A stretch of 64,000 nucleotides of DNA from Molanna angustata (taxonomy: Eukaryota; Arthropoda; Insecta; Trichoptera; Molannidae), in the NCBI GenBank assembly GCA_963576475.1, contig OY754980.1:7349018-7413017 (forward strand), written 5' to 3'. A program made the position numbers and the translations under genes. Position 1 is the stretch's first letter. The number at the start of each line of letters is the position of its first letter. The notes below the pieces were generated by a model. That model was given only the letters and a program-made list of their open reading frames with translations, searched no databases and had not been told where the DNA came from. Positions 44,213 to 55,920 of the stretch are shown here, one piece after another.

Positions 44213-45917
44213 TGTTGCGTTCGAATAATTTGAATTAATTCTTACGCAATAATACCTACTTATAAAATGTTCGCAGTGGGTTTTTATTTTTTTTCTTAGG
44301 GCCAAGATAATAATTTACTGCTCACATTGTGTCGAAATAATTCTTTCAAAACTATAGAATGCATTTCATTTATATTTTAAAATGTCCAACTGAATAGATC
44401 TCCTGATTTATTGCATTTCTATAGTCATGTAACAACTGCAAATCCATTAAGCACCATTCTTTCTAAAGATATAGCCAACATGTGCATCCTTCTTTGTCTT
44501 AAAATGCAACAAAAGAACATACCTAATATTTGAAACGGAAGACAACCAATTCACATTTTTTTACAAGTCTCCAAAACGTCTAGTAATAAGATATATTGCC
44601 CGGTCGAGGCTGACTTTCTAAACACATGTTGGGTTGGTCTACGCCAGGGTATTTCATACTTAACACGCCCCAACCAAGATCGTAATTGGTTGTTATCTCG
44701 AGGACAATAAAGGACAAACAATGGTGTCCTTAGGACAGCCTACTCGTAGTGACCAATGATCGAGGCTCTGACCACCTCCTACAAAATTCGATAGGAAGAC
44801 GTTTCGAGAGTTGAAGACAGTCAGTAATGAGTCAATCATGAGTCGGTAAACTGGAGTCCACCAGTGGAGTCAGTCCACAGACAGATGAATAGTTCTCATC
44901 GCCTTGTTCAAAAAAAAATTAAATTCAGTTTGTGTAGCAAGTGACGGACGGGCATCTGTGCCTCGGCAGATGTCTCCTACCTGCCTAAGTTAAAAATGTT
45001 AAAGACAATTTAAATATACAGCGCATACTATCAGTGTTATTTTTTTTCGTCTTAATTTTCTTACATTGTTTTAAAAAGTAGACACCATAATTACGACGCG
45101 TCGCGACGTCAACATTCACACCACGGGCAGAGCAATCGAGCAACACAACCGGCGATACCTACATACTTTCGGATCCCTAGCGCGCCTCTACCTTGCATAG
45201 GTATATTTCACGGCCGCTAGACTCCTCATCCAGAGCCCAGCGACTCCTGCCTTAGAGTCCAGCGCTCCACAGAGACAACTGAATGTCTCTGGACGTCCCG
45301 GCGAAGCTTACAGCGACTGCCTCCTCGCCAGTCCAGCTTCACGGAGCCCCTGCTCCAATCCGACGTCCTCCACGATGTCAGCAACCCCTGCCTGCGAGTC
45401 TGCTGCATCCACGACGAGCCAAAGCCGCTCGTATCTCATCGCCTCACCACAACACGAGCCAAAGCCGCTCGTCTCTCGCCTCAACATCCTGCCACGCGAG
45501 CCAAAGCCGCTTGCACCATCTGCCAAGCCGACGTCGCTCGACTAGCGCCTCATCTCAGCACCAAACAAAATCACTCGCCTTAACACGCACCCACTACACA
45601 AAGCACCGACGTCTCAATATTTCCTTTTTTTACTGCTTTCATTTTTTTGTGTACTTAGCTTTAAGTTTACTAACCGATTTTTATTATTTTTTTTTTTCAA
45701 TATAAATGACCACTGGTCATATTTAAAATACCTTGAATGTGTTTTATTCCTCCACAACTCTCACCAACAATTACCTACTAACTGTATTGTGTAAAACAAC
45801 TTAATACCCTCCTACAATTATTATTATTCTTTTCTCTCTTAAATATTTTTTTCTTCTTAAATAATTAAAATTAAACTATATAATATTTTTTTTTTAAATT
45901 ACGAAAGGGGGTGTATT
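44213..45917 (+). repeat. Left LTR
   Basis: Starts TGTTGCGTTCGAATAATTTG and ends GGGGGTGTATT. A GC-rich stretch at 45280-45590 contains four copies of CGAGCCAAAGCCGCTCG-like sequence. The 140-codon frame across it (45283-45705) recurs identically in the other LTR and has no recognisable domain. Confidence 0.93.
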
Positions 45918-45920
45918 AAA

Positions 45921-45938
45921 TGGCGCCCAACGTGGGGC
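45921..45938 (+). promoter_or_regulatory. Primer-binding site of the LTR element
   Basis: TGGCGCCCAACGTGGGGC, 3 bp after the LTR. Complementary to GCCCCACGTTGGGCGCCA, the 3' end of tRNA-Lys(CUU) as I remember it. Confidence 0.8.
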
Positions 45939-47484
45939 CTTGGCTGATATGTTTATCAGCGGACACACGCCCTGAGATGTCAATTACCTACTCAATATCC
46001 TGTTTTACACAATACCTACTCACATATCAGATTAATTGTTGGTCGAGGTGGAGGAATGAAAATTGTCTATTTAAATGTGTAAATTGTTGAGGTATTCGGT
46101 TTAATTTTTATCGGTTTTCTTAGTCTTATTATTTTGAACACGATTTTATTTGACCTGCGGTAATTATCGGTATTATATAGTGTTGCATTTTTATTGTAAT
46201 CGGATTTAAATTAACGTGCTTTCTTTATCGGGGTGATCTATCTTAAATTGTATTTATCATGATTCTAGTATTTTACTTGCTTTATTTATCGGGATGCTAA
46301 ATTCTAATTAATTTTATCGTGATATTACCTACTTGCTTTATTAGCCGATATTCTCTGTATCTACTCGAAATTACATTCTCATTGATTTTGTTTACTCTTG
46401 CCTTTTTCACAAATGTAGACGCATTGAAAATCTCAATACGAATTGAATAGAGAAACCTCTTCAAATATCGTAGAAATGATATCAGATAATTTTTATGCAA
46501 ATTTTTTTTTAAGCTTGTGTTTCCCTTAAACACAGGTTGTAGGGTTCCGAGGGATCTTTAGAATATAGTTTTTCTGTAAATAAACATGTAAATATTAGTT
46601 TTAAGTGTAATAATAAGTTAGGCTTTAATCATAATTAATTTTAAGTGTTTTAGGATCTAGGAAAATTAGAAAAAAATATTATTACGAATTGAATTATCTT
46701 AACATCATTTCTGAACCAAATATTCGCGTAAAACTCTAAACTACCAAATATGTATTCGCAAACTTCAAACGACTTCATGCAGATCTTTGCCAACGCCGCC
46801 AACGGCACGCGACATCGCAATAATTACAAGAGTAAACTATACCTACCTATGAAAGATGCGAAATTATTCCTTGATTTTACTTACGGTTATTATTTTAATT
46901 GTGATATAGAACTTTGTACATTTTAATTTTAAAATCGCTTGTCGAGAATAATGGGCACTTGTTTCCGCAATATTGAGGGAATAAAACTCATTGTTGAGTA
47001 TATGCTGTCGCATATTGCCTTTCTGGTACGTTACGGTAAATTGGTGGACACTTGGACTGGTGTCCCCTGTTCAAATCTCGGGTAAGGTAGTGTAGATGGA
47101 TGTCGCACGTTCCGAAATATGACATTTTGGGTCTTTCTCTAGAGGCGAATCACCACACGTCGATACAATGAGCTTTATTATATATTTAATCATGCGGTTC
47201 AAGCATACCATATCGTAATATTCTATATAAATAATGTTACCAACCCTTTTCTCTTTATGATAACATCACGATTACACATACCTAACTATTCGTAAGATCG
47301 TATATGATATCAATGTTTTGTGTAGCAGACCAATGATCTTGAACGTTCTCATTAGGATAATATTTAATGTAGTGCAATTTTTTTTCCATACCGAATACCT
47401 CACAATATATAGTGTTTCTTATTTTGTTAATTTTAGATTATAAGTTAGATTTAATTGGCAATCCTATACAGATTGCCTGGCGCC

Positions 47485-47590
47485 CAGCAATCAAAATCAT
47501 TCTTAATCAACAATCAAATCATTCTTAATCAACAATCAAATCATTCTTAATCAACAATCAAATCATTCTTAATACAATCAAATCATACTT
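47485..47590. repeat. 22-bp tandem repeat inside the LTR element
   Basis: Four copies of AATCAACAATCAAATCATTC-type sequence with the last copies shortened. Lies about 120 bp before the right LTR. Confidence 0.85.
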
Positions 47591-47704
47591 AATCTCATCT
47601 ACATGCACATCATCTCATTTGAAACATATTTTCATGGTATCACAATAGTGTTCATATTCATTTTTTTGAAGAGTAATTATTTCGACAACCACAGTGGGGG
47701 AGTT

Positions 47705-49409
47705 TGTTGCGTTCGAATAATTTGAATTAATTCTTACGCAATAATACCTACTTATAAAATGTTCGCAGTGGGTTTTTATTTTTTTTCTTAGGGCCAAGAT
47801 AATAATTTACTGCTCACATTGTGTCGAAATAATTCTTTCAAAACTATAGAATGCATTTCATTTATATTTTAAAATGTCCAACTGAATAGATCTCCTGATT
47901 TATTGCATTTCTATAGTCATGTAACAACTGCAAATCCATTAAGCACCATTCTTTCTAAAGATATAGCCAACATGTGCATCCTTCTTTGTCTTAAAATGCA
48001 ACAAAAGAACATACCTAATATTTGAAACGGAAGACAACCAATTCACATTTTTTTACAAGTCTCCAAAACGTCTAGTAATAAGATATATTGCCCGGTCGAG
48101 GCTGACTTTCTAAACACATGTTGGGTTGGTCTACGCCAGGGTATTTCATACTTAACACGCCCCAACCAAGATCGTAATTGGTTGTTATCTCGAGGACAAT
48201 AAAGGACAAACAATGGTGTCCTTAGGACAGCCTACTCGTAGTGACCAATGATCGAGGCTCTGACCACCTCCTACAAAATTCGATAGGAAGACGTTTCGAG
48301 AGTTGAAGACAGTCAGTAATGAGTCAATCATGAGTCGGTAAACTGGAGTCCACCAGTGGAGTCAGTCCACAGACAGATGAATAGTTCTCATCGCCTTGTT
48401 CAAAAAAAAATTAAATTCAGTTTGTGTAGCAAGTGACGGACGGGCATCTGTGCCTCGGCAGATGTCTCCTACCTGCCTAAGTTAAAAATGTTAAAGACAA
48501 TTTAAATATACAGCGCATACTATCAGTGTTATTTTTTTTCGTCTTAATTTTCTTACATTGTTTTAAAAAGTAGACACCATAATTACGACGCGTCGCGACG
48601 TCAACATTCACACCACGGGCAGAGCAATCGAGCAACACAACCGGCGATACCTACATACTTTCGGATCCCTAGCGCGCCTCTACCTTGCATAGGTATATTT
48701 CACGGCCGCTAGACTCCTCATCCAGAGCCCAGCGACTCCTGCCTTAGAGTCCAGCGCTCCACAGAGACAACTGAATGTCTCTGGACGTCCCGGCGAAGCT
48801 TACAGCGACTGCCTCCTCGCCAGTCCAGCTTCACGGAGCCCCTGCTCCAATCCGACGTCCTCCACGATGTCAGCAACCCCTGCCTGCGAGTCTGCTGCAT
48901 CCACGACGAGCCAAAGCCGCTCGTATCTCATCGCCTCACCACAACACGAGCCAAAGCCGCTCGTCTCTCGCCTCAACATCCTGCCACGCGAGCCAAAGCC
49001 GCTTGCACCATCTGCCAAGCCGACGTCGCTCGACTAGCGCCTCATCTCAGCACCAAACAAAATCACTCGCCTTAACACGCACCCACTACACAAAGCACCG
49101 ACGTCTCAATATTTCCTTTTTTTACTGCTTTCATTTTTTTGTGTACTTAGCTTTAAGTTTACTAACCGATTTTTATTATTTTTTTTTTTCAATATAAATG
49201 ACCACTGGTCATATTTAAAATACCTTGAATGTGTTTTATTCCTCCACAACTCTCACCAACAATTACCTACTAACTGTATTGTGTAAAACAACTTAATACC
49301 CTCCTACAATTATTATTATTCTTTTCTCTCTTAAATATTTTTTTCTTCTTAAATAATTAAAATTAAACTATATAATATTTTTTTTTTAAATTACGAAAGG
49401 GGGTGTATT
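47705..49409 (+). repeat. Right LTR
   Basis: Same length and apparently same sequence as the left LTR throughout. Preceded by the polypurine tract CAGTGGGGGAGT at 47692-47703. Confidence 0.93.
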
Positions 49410-49668
49410 AGTGTAATTGTTTAAATTTATCTATTGTATTGAAAACAATATATCGTCAGCTTACTGGAAGAAGTCATTAACTGCAAGAAACATGTTTTCG
49501 AGATGATGGTTGTCAAAGTTTTTTGGCAATGCTAATTCTCATAACTCCTTTATTTGTATATAGATTGTCATAATTTTTTCTACATATATAAAAATAGCTA
49601 AATCTAAACATGTTTATTATTCAAATTTCACAAAAACAGGCGAAGAAAAAATATATATGTAATTCAAA

Positions 49669-49820
49669 GGGGTAAGTTTGGTAAACCAGCGGAATCAAAA
49701 CCATCCATGTTTACCCATATCTGCCCATATCATGGATATAATTATCTTATGGAGCTCTATAATATCTTAAGATATTATAGATGGTTTTGATTCCACCGGT
49801 TGACAAGAATTGCCCCCCAG
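49669..49820. mobile_element. Palindromic MITE (GGGGGGCAAGT family), copy 4
   Basis: Left end is decayed (GGGGTAAGTTTGG); right end AAGAATTGCCCCCC. The centre ATATCTTAAGATAT is retained. Part of the right arm is deleted. Confidence 0.8.
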
Positions 49821-51194
49821 AAGGAATAATACAATACTTAAAAAAAGGAAAATGAAAATCTATAGGTAGTAGGTACAATTACCTAAATTTTAAATGAAAT
49901 TTGTCACTATTTGTCCTTATATATTGTAACGTTATTTTGTATCTGCACGTCACTACTTAATTATTTTAATTTAATGTTTATAAAAATGTCTTAAACGAAC
50001 GCACTTCGCAATATTGGAAATATTTCTAAAAAAGTTGTAAGGCGAACGCAGCCGTGAACGGATTACATAGGCGGATCGAGGTATCTATGCCTTCCTTTTC
50101 AACGCTGACAGCCGACACGATGTGTCACATGGCGCCAAAATGCGTGAGACCCAGCAAAGACGGGAAATTTAAGTTCAAAGGAGGCTGGGTAAGTTTTATT
50201 TAGTTTCATCGATCCTCGTCTATATAAAATATCTGGCATGAGTCACGTTCGCTAATTTAACTGAATTCTTGCAGGAAATATAACCGCCTCCTTTGTTACC
50301 TTTACCTTTTCTTGTCTTTTTTGTACATGCTGTCTTTTCATCATGCTTCAATATTGGCATACTTTATTAAGTATGCCATGGATGATGAAAAATAAATAAT
50401 TTTAAATATCATGGTTGGTGCACACTCATATTTGCACATCATTAATGGATAATAACTGTAAAACACCTGTAAATTGCACTTCAAATCGACGTAAATACTA
50501 CGATGGTAGTTTTCATCTCAACAATTGTACCTGCTGATCATCTTCAAGAATATGGAAATTCATAAAACTGTTTCATTTCTAATTGATTAAAAAAACATAT
50601 GAAATACTGATATTATTTGAAAATTTAGTTCAATCTGTTTAATTATGTCATGTTTAATATTTTTTTTTATTTTAATATTTTTTTTAATACACCACATGGT
50701 TTAGAAAAATATCTGAAAACTTGTAAATTGTAATTTAAGAATTAAATTGTTTTATCAATATGTCAAATATTTAGATTAGTTCAGGTAGCGTAGATAATTG
50801 CATCATATTTAACACTCATTACCAACCATGATAACAATAAATTGTAATTTCTTTTGTACTTATGCGTTTCTTTCATCGCTCAATCTTACCCACATCATAT
50901 CTGACTCAGCTTTCATGTTTTCCTTACTGTTCTATTGAACAGAAAATTCTTATTTGATACTTAAATATATTCTTTTTTTGTCTTAATCAATAAACAACAC
51001 GCTCTGAGATACTGAGATATTTGCATTATTTTATATGAGTCTCATTGCAATATCGCTGACTGCTGGTGGTAAGGTTTTATGGTGAGTATAATTTTAGCTT
51101 CTCTGTTTTTGTTTTCTCATAAACCACCATACCTTGCAATATACTAACCAATAACTGACATTTAGGTGGAAAATATAAAACTCGACGATAGATA
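49821..51194. other. Intron/spacer with one exon-like island
   Basis: Mostly AT-rich. The island at 50083-50189 is GC-richer: a plus-strand frame reads MCHMAPKCVRPSKDGKFKFK then GGW before a good donor (GTAAGT at 50190). I do not recognise the protein, and no partner exon was found. It could be a captured exon or the start of a mobile element gene. Confidence 0.3.
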
Positions 51195-51384
51195 CCAGGG
51201 GGGCAAGTCTGGTCCAACCGGCGAAATCAAAACCCTCGTGATTACCCATATCATGGATATAATTATCATATGGAGTTCTATGACATCTAAAGATATTATA
51301 GAACTCCATATAATAATTATATCCATGATATGGCTAATCGTTAGGGTTTTGATTTCGCCGGTTGTACCAGACTTGCCCCCCTGG
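51195..51384. mobile_element. Palindromic MITE (GGGGGGCAAGT family), copy 5 (best preserved)
   Basis: CCAGGGGGGCAAGTCTGGTC on the left and CAGACTTGCCCCCCTGG on the right are inverted. The interior folds almost completely around CATCTAAAGATATTATAGAA. Both strands therefore show a spurious open frame across it. Confidence 0.9.
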
Positions 51385-51849
51385 AAACCGAGAAGCGGCG
51401 TTTTCTTCGAGATTTCTACACCATACATGGAAAAATTTGAATTTCAGCGAACGACAGCTGAACTAAACAATAATATCCAAATTTAAGAAATTCCGGTAAA
51501 TTAAGTTATCCGATGTGATTATCTTAAAACAAATTTAACCAGTCACGTGGGTGCGCAGATAGAAACTTTGTGTCTTTTTTCTTGGTTTGTCTTAGTACTT
51601 GTCCCGTCTCAATACTTTCGTTCATCCTCTTTCAATAAAATTCTCTTTCAGTTCCATCAAGGTGGAATGCCTGAAGTGGTCACAATGAACGACGATGGTC
51701 CAGTTTAACGCCTCAAACTCTTCAAAACACAAGGATGAAAAAGACCAGCGATGGATGGACTCTGTCAGCGCTGATATATCCGTTATGCAATGGAAATTTA
51801 GACTATACGACCGCTGCATTTCAAATCAGAATATTATAGATGTATTTAC
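51385..51849. other. Spacer sharing a short repeat with 5715
   Basis: GGAAATTTAGACTATACGAC at 51790 matches GGAAATTTAGACAATACGAC at 5714, both followed by CGCTG, so part of this is repeat-derived. No exon claimed. Confidence 0.35.
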
Positions 51850-52056
51850 CATTTGATAAGGTCAATTTCATGGATAAAAAGTCGTCTTGCGTCACTGAAG
51901 ATTTGAAGATTCCCCAGATTGAGTGACATTTTTGTTATTTACATAACTCAACCAGTCGAATTTCAATTGACCACCAGACGATGAAATATTTACGCTGGCA
52001 CATTCCCTTTTGGGAGTTTCCTTTATTCGAACCATTTCATACCATATTCCAACAGA
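51850..52056 (-). pseudogene. Lipocalin D exon 2 with one-base frameshift
   Basis: See the lipocalin D entry. Compared with the paralogous exon 2 at 61359, SGESSNL-VTQDDFLS aligns with SGTASKFEVTPENLLS and one codon has lost a base (around 51894-51897). The splice acceptor and donor are both intact. Confidence 0.75.
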
Positions 52057-52290
52057 CTGAAAACTGATTATCCGGAGCGTAAGGACAATGAGATGTTGGA
52101 TACATAGAGAAGGGAATATTGCACCTACCTGGTAACGAATTTCTTCCTTCTTCTGGAGTTTCTTCACGGAAGGCACTCACTAACTTCTGGTATCACAACA
52201 CTCACTATAGTTGGTGAACGACACCACTTCCAAACACGGTTTGGGTATTTTAAAGGGGGCGCACGGCGCGTAATTTTTTAGTTGACACAA
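52057..52290 (-). promoter_or_regulatory. Possible 5' exon/promoter of lipocalin D
   Basis: On the minus strand CCCTTTAAAATACCC (about 52250) is TATA-like. About 100 bp on, GTTACCAG followed by GTAGGT at about 52131 is a strong donor. The stretch between has no ATG and no signal peptide, so it could only be an untranslated exon. Confidence 0.25.
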
Positions 52291-52405
52291 ATTCACAAAA
52301 TATGTATACTTCGATCTTATATGTATCGAACTAATTTTTACTTCAACTGTGTGACGTACGCGACAAGTTGACGAACGATGTTTTCACTGCTATATCGTAC
52401 AGCTG

Positions 52406-52407
<2 letters not shown>

Positions 52408-52457
<50 letters not shown>
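52408..52457. repeat. (AT)n microsatellite
   Basis: About 25 AT units between GCAGCTGCCTAT-type sequence and AGATCCCACTAC. Confidence 0.95.
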
Positions 52458-53400
52458 TCCCACTACATTTTTTGCGTCCGCCAAATATCCGACAGATCGG
52501 CGTCCACCACTTCTACTTATTATTTTAGGTTTATGTCAGTGAATTTAGAGCTATTTGTTGCTCACAATCATTGTAGCCATAAGGTTTTTCTTGTAAATTG
52601 AAAAATATAAATATTCAGTTTTATCCTATTTTGGTACGTTTGACACGTCATTTTCATACTTGCGTCCATGTGTATATTTTTTGTATATTTTACAAATATC
52701 TTCCTATAGTTTTCACGTCCATTTTTTTATCTTTATTACTGCGTCCGGTGTATATTTTTTGTATATTTTATATATTTCTTCATATAGTTTTCACGTCCAT
52801 TTTTCTATCTTTATTACTACTTCCGGTGTATATTAAAAACTTTCCTATGCATAATTGACATCATACTTGCGTCCATGTGTATATTTTTCGATATTTTATA
52901 TATTTCGTATATTTTATATAGTTTTCACGTCCATTTGTTCTAGCTTTATTACTACGCCTTCTGTACACAGGCGATTTCTTAGTGTGTACATAAGTGCACT
53001 ACACTGCCTTCTAAAATTAATAAATATATATTATATCCAAAAAACTTATTCAAAACACTTGCCAAAATACGTTATAATGGTACCTAGTAACTTTGTTAGT
53101 AGATGCGTGTTTGTATATAGCGCCAAAATTCGTATATTATAGGATTGTGTGCATAATTTATATGAACGTAATTTTTCTACATATTATCTCATAGTAATAC
53201 GAAATTTTGCCGATCCGTGATTGTGAGCGACACAGATAGCGCTTCATTGGTATGTGTTAGAAAAGGACAGAACACTGTCCCGGTCCGTGCTTTGCTCCAG
53301 ACATGCGTATTGAAGACATAAATACTGTCCATAATGAGTTAACATCAACATGCGTACTAACAACATTTTACTTATTATTTGTAAGGATTATTTTTTTTTT
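52458..53400. repeat. Repeat block with TGCGTCC-containing tandem units
   Basis: From 52640 to 52990 units of about 90-110 bp with ATACTTGCGTCCATGTGTAT, TTTTGTATATTTTATATA and TAGTTTTCACGTCCATTT recur about three to four times. The flank CCGACAGATCGGCGTCCACC and an adjacent (AT)n tract resemble the region at 59250-60060. From 53145 on the sequence is unassigned. Confidence 0.65.
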
Positions 53401-53404
53401 TTTT

Positions 53405-53580
53405 TTAAAAAAAAAAAATGAATATGTCCTTGTTAAACAAGTACATATACATCTTCCTACGTTCCCTAAAATAAGCAAGTAAATGCTTGTGCTTAGGTGA
53501 ACGAAATCGGTCGAGGCAGGATTCGAACTCGCGACCACTGGATTACTAGCCCAGCGCGCTAACCGCTCTGCCACCGACCC
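53405..53580 (-). mobile_element. tRNA-derived SINE (family 2), inverted
   Basis: Reverse complement has box A TGGCAGAGCGGTTAGCGCGC and box B GGTCGCGAGTTCGAATCCTG with a tail (AGGGAACGTAGGAAGATGTA) identical to the copy at 56540. A poly(A)/poly(T) block at 53390-53418 marks the 3' end. Confidence 0.88.
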
Positions 53581-54719
53581 ATCTAAATTATTTTACATTA
53601 ACTTACGTACAATGTTATGACAAACATCTGTGGTGTGATGGTGAAGTTTGTCCGAATGTTCATTAGTGTCAGAGTAAAATTAAAAACATCTTTTGTAATA
53701 TCAATAAGGATATTAAAAAAAATATTTCAATTAAATTGCTCGTTCTATATTATAGGGATGTTTATTTCAATGTCGATGGACTGATATTATCAATTTAACA
53801 ACTATGTTTTTTTAAATACCTACGATGTTTAGAAACATATTGTGAATTATTGTTCAATTTATTGACAGCTTACTGTTGAGTCCGACGGTGTTTTTATACG
53901 CAGTTTTGAAGAAAACTACATTATTATAACATAAGACCATCTCAATATTTTTTCAACGATGTTACACCAACAAACATTTGATCTCCTCTATCGTAGAGTT
54001 TTATACAATCGTGTAATCGAAAGGCATGCACAAATTTAAGAGCGTTGAACTTTTTTTTAAATTTTCATATAGATATCAACCGGGAGTATAACATCTAGGA
54101 TTTTATGAATCTTTTATATATTTTGAAGTACTCGTATATTATACAAATAACAAAAGTTTTTATTTGATTTTTTTGTTGTGATATATTTAGTCAAAAGATA
54201 ATTTTGTGTTAAAAAATGTTGGGGAAATTCATTATTTAAATATTATATAAAATACACTACATAGGTACCTACTTTGTTTAATGTCACTATTTATTAGATG
54301 AAGTACTTACGTACTAGGTACATCATATAAATTTAATATGTACCCAAACATTATTTCTTTTAAAATAAATTATAAAATAAAACAAAATTCAAAGGCTCGC
54401 CATTGAAAAAATATATATAAAATTTAAAAATAATAATAAATACTTCCTTGCACCCTGTGCATGTGGCCATTTCATTGCTATTCGACAATTTCATCTAATT
54501 TATTTACCTAGTGTTTCCAGCCCCGATAAGCAAGAGTTACGTGAGAAATAATTTTAAATAAATTTATAAACATGAATGTAGATACCTACATAATATATTA
54601 TAATATTGTGTATAGGAGACTGCCATAGAAATCGTATGAAGCAATGTCGTCACTAAATTCAATTTATGTAAATTTGAGATGTACTACTACAATGTTACTA
54701 TGTTTTATAGAAAATTAAA
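53581..54719. other. AT-rich spacer, nothing recognised
   Basis: No exon of lipocalin type on the minus strand here, although this is where exons 3-4 of the 61359 gene or exon 1 of lipocalin D would be expected. Confidence 0.4.
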
Positions 54720-55175
54720 TTATCTATTTGGATTGTTTCGGTTTTTTTCGATATTATTAAAAACTAAGGAAATATAGGCAGTTAAACACATAAATTTAAA
54801 AAAATGTTTTTCTTAATAAAAAATGTTTGAGAAACTCTGGAATTTTTTTGAAAAAACTCGTTTGAGATTTTGTATTTGTCTATGTTCGTACCAATTTTCA
54901 GCGTTCAAGCTTTTATGGTTTCTGAGATATATGGAAAAATAAAGTAAAAATTCAAAAGTTGATAACCCCTGACTGAAACAAAAATTCAAAATTCTGAGTA
55001 TAAAAGTTTTGTAGGCCTATAACTATTTATGTATTCTGAAGTTTTGGGCTCTGTAAATTGAGCAGATCAAAAGTTATAAGGGGAGACGGACACACACACA
55101 CACACCCTCACACACACACACACACATGCACGCACGCACGCACGCACGCATGCACGCACGCACGCACGCACGCAT

Positions 55176-55218
<43 letters not shown>

Positions 55219-55480
55219 TGCACGCACGCACGCACGCACGCACGCACAAGCACACGCATACGCACACAAAACTCACACGAAATATTTTACTCCGAATTCT
55301 GAGTAAATCCGTGTATGGAACATATATGCTGTGAAGCCACTATGTTGGTGTTTTATGACTTGGAAAAGCCGTGAAAAAAGTAGACCCTGCATACAATTAT
55401 CGCGTATCCTGGCTTGAAACATTGTCGATATGTTAAGAGAACAAAGGTCTCTTAAACAAATCGACAGTTGAAATATGTAA
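54720..55480 (+). repeat. Interspersed repeat family D, copy 3, with (ACGC)n expansion
   Basis: Same core as at 33836. Between GACGGACACACACACACACA and the CGAATTCTGAGTAAATCCG block it has grown a CA then CGCA/TGCA microsatellite (55089-55265). The end AAACAAATCGACAGTTG resembles 55880 and 58665. Confidence 0.85.
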
Positions 55481-55510
55481 TTAAGATAAACGCAAAAAAA
55501 CAATAAGAAA

Positions 55511-55920
55511 CTAGTTGCATGTAATACATGAGATCCAACTATCGATAACGATAGTATGTTAGTTGAAGAATAAGTACCAAACTATAAACCCATAAATCCA
55601 AATTATTGAATATTTTAAGATATTTTGTTTTCTATACAACAGATGTAGGTATGTATGTCAAGATAGGACAGTATGGAGGTCAGTCCTTTTTTCTAACCAG
55701 AATATGAAAACAGCATGATGGTATGATGGACGACATTATATAGAATATGATATTTGCTGCGAAGCCTCTAAGTTTGTGTTTTTTGCATGCAATAAGTCCA
55801 CTATGGTAGGTATACAAAATGTTCCTAATACGCGCATCTTGGCTTAGTACTGTCGATATGTTTAGATAAATAAATTTTCTTAAACAAATCGACAGTTGGA
55901 TTACATAAACATCAACCATT
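55511..55920 (+). repeat. TAGTTGCATG repeat family, uninterrupted copy plus related sequence
   Basis: TAGTTGCATGTAATACATGA, TAAACCCATAAATCCAAATT, then ATGTATGTCAAGATAGGACA and GAATATGAAAACAGCATGAT. The copy at 57461 has the same parts but is split by an insertion. 55750-55910 repeats part of family D (GAAGCCTCTAAGTTTGTGTT). Confidence 0.7.

Larger units (their letters stand above)
44213..49409. mobile_element. Non-coding LTR retrotransposon (LARD-like), 5197 bp
   Basis: Two 1705-bp LTRs (44213-45917 and 47705-49409) look identical by eye, so insertion is recent. Target duplication AGTGT at 44208-44212 and 49410-49414. Just inside the left LTR, TGGCGCCCAACGTGGGGC (45921-45938) is a primer-binding site complementary to what I recall as the 3' end of insect tRNA-Lys(CUU). 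Before the right LTR is a polypurine tract (AGTGGGGGAG). The 1.79-kb interior has no gag, protease, reverse transcriptase or integrase. It therefore depends on proteins from a relative. It lies in the intron 2 region of lipocalin D/E, 66 bp upstream of exon 3. Confidence 0.93.
38430..52056 (-). pseudogene. Lipocalin D: exon 2 with frameshift, exons 3 and 4 intact
   Basis: Minus-strand lipocalin locus made of exon 2 (52056-51850), exon 3 (44146-44057) and exon 4 (38578-38430). Exon 2 begins SVGIWYEMVRIKETPKREC (GxW motif G-I-W) after a TTTTCAG acceptor. After about 54 codons it reaches TGA near 51894; one base earlier the expected frame resumes (VTQDDFLSMKLTLSNG, donor GTAAAT). The exon is 207 bp instead of 3n+1, consistent with a one-base deletion. 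Exon 1 with a signal peptide was not found. Intron 2 contains a 5.2-kb LTR element, intron 3 a nested LINE. Either D is a pseudogene, or the base is an assembly error, or exons 3-4 really serve the intact exon 2 at 61359 (see findings). Confidence 0.6.

Noticed and set aside
45283..45705. 140-codon S/R/H-rich protein, duplicated at 48775-49197
   Set aside because: Lies entirely in the LTRs, which explains the perfect duplication; no domain and overlapping antisense frames, so not called as a gene.
55058..55306. Frames of HTHT/ARTHAR or VRACVRAC repeats
   Set aside because: Translation of the CA/CGCA microsatellite in repeat family D.
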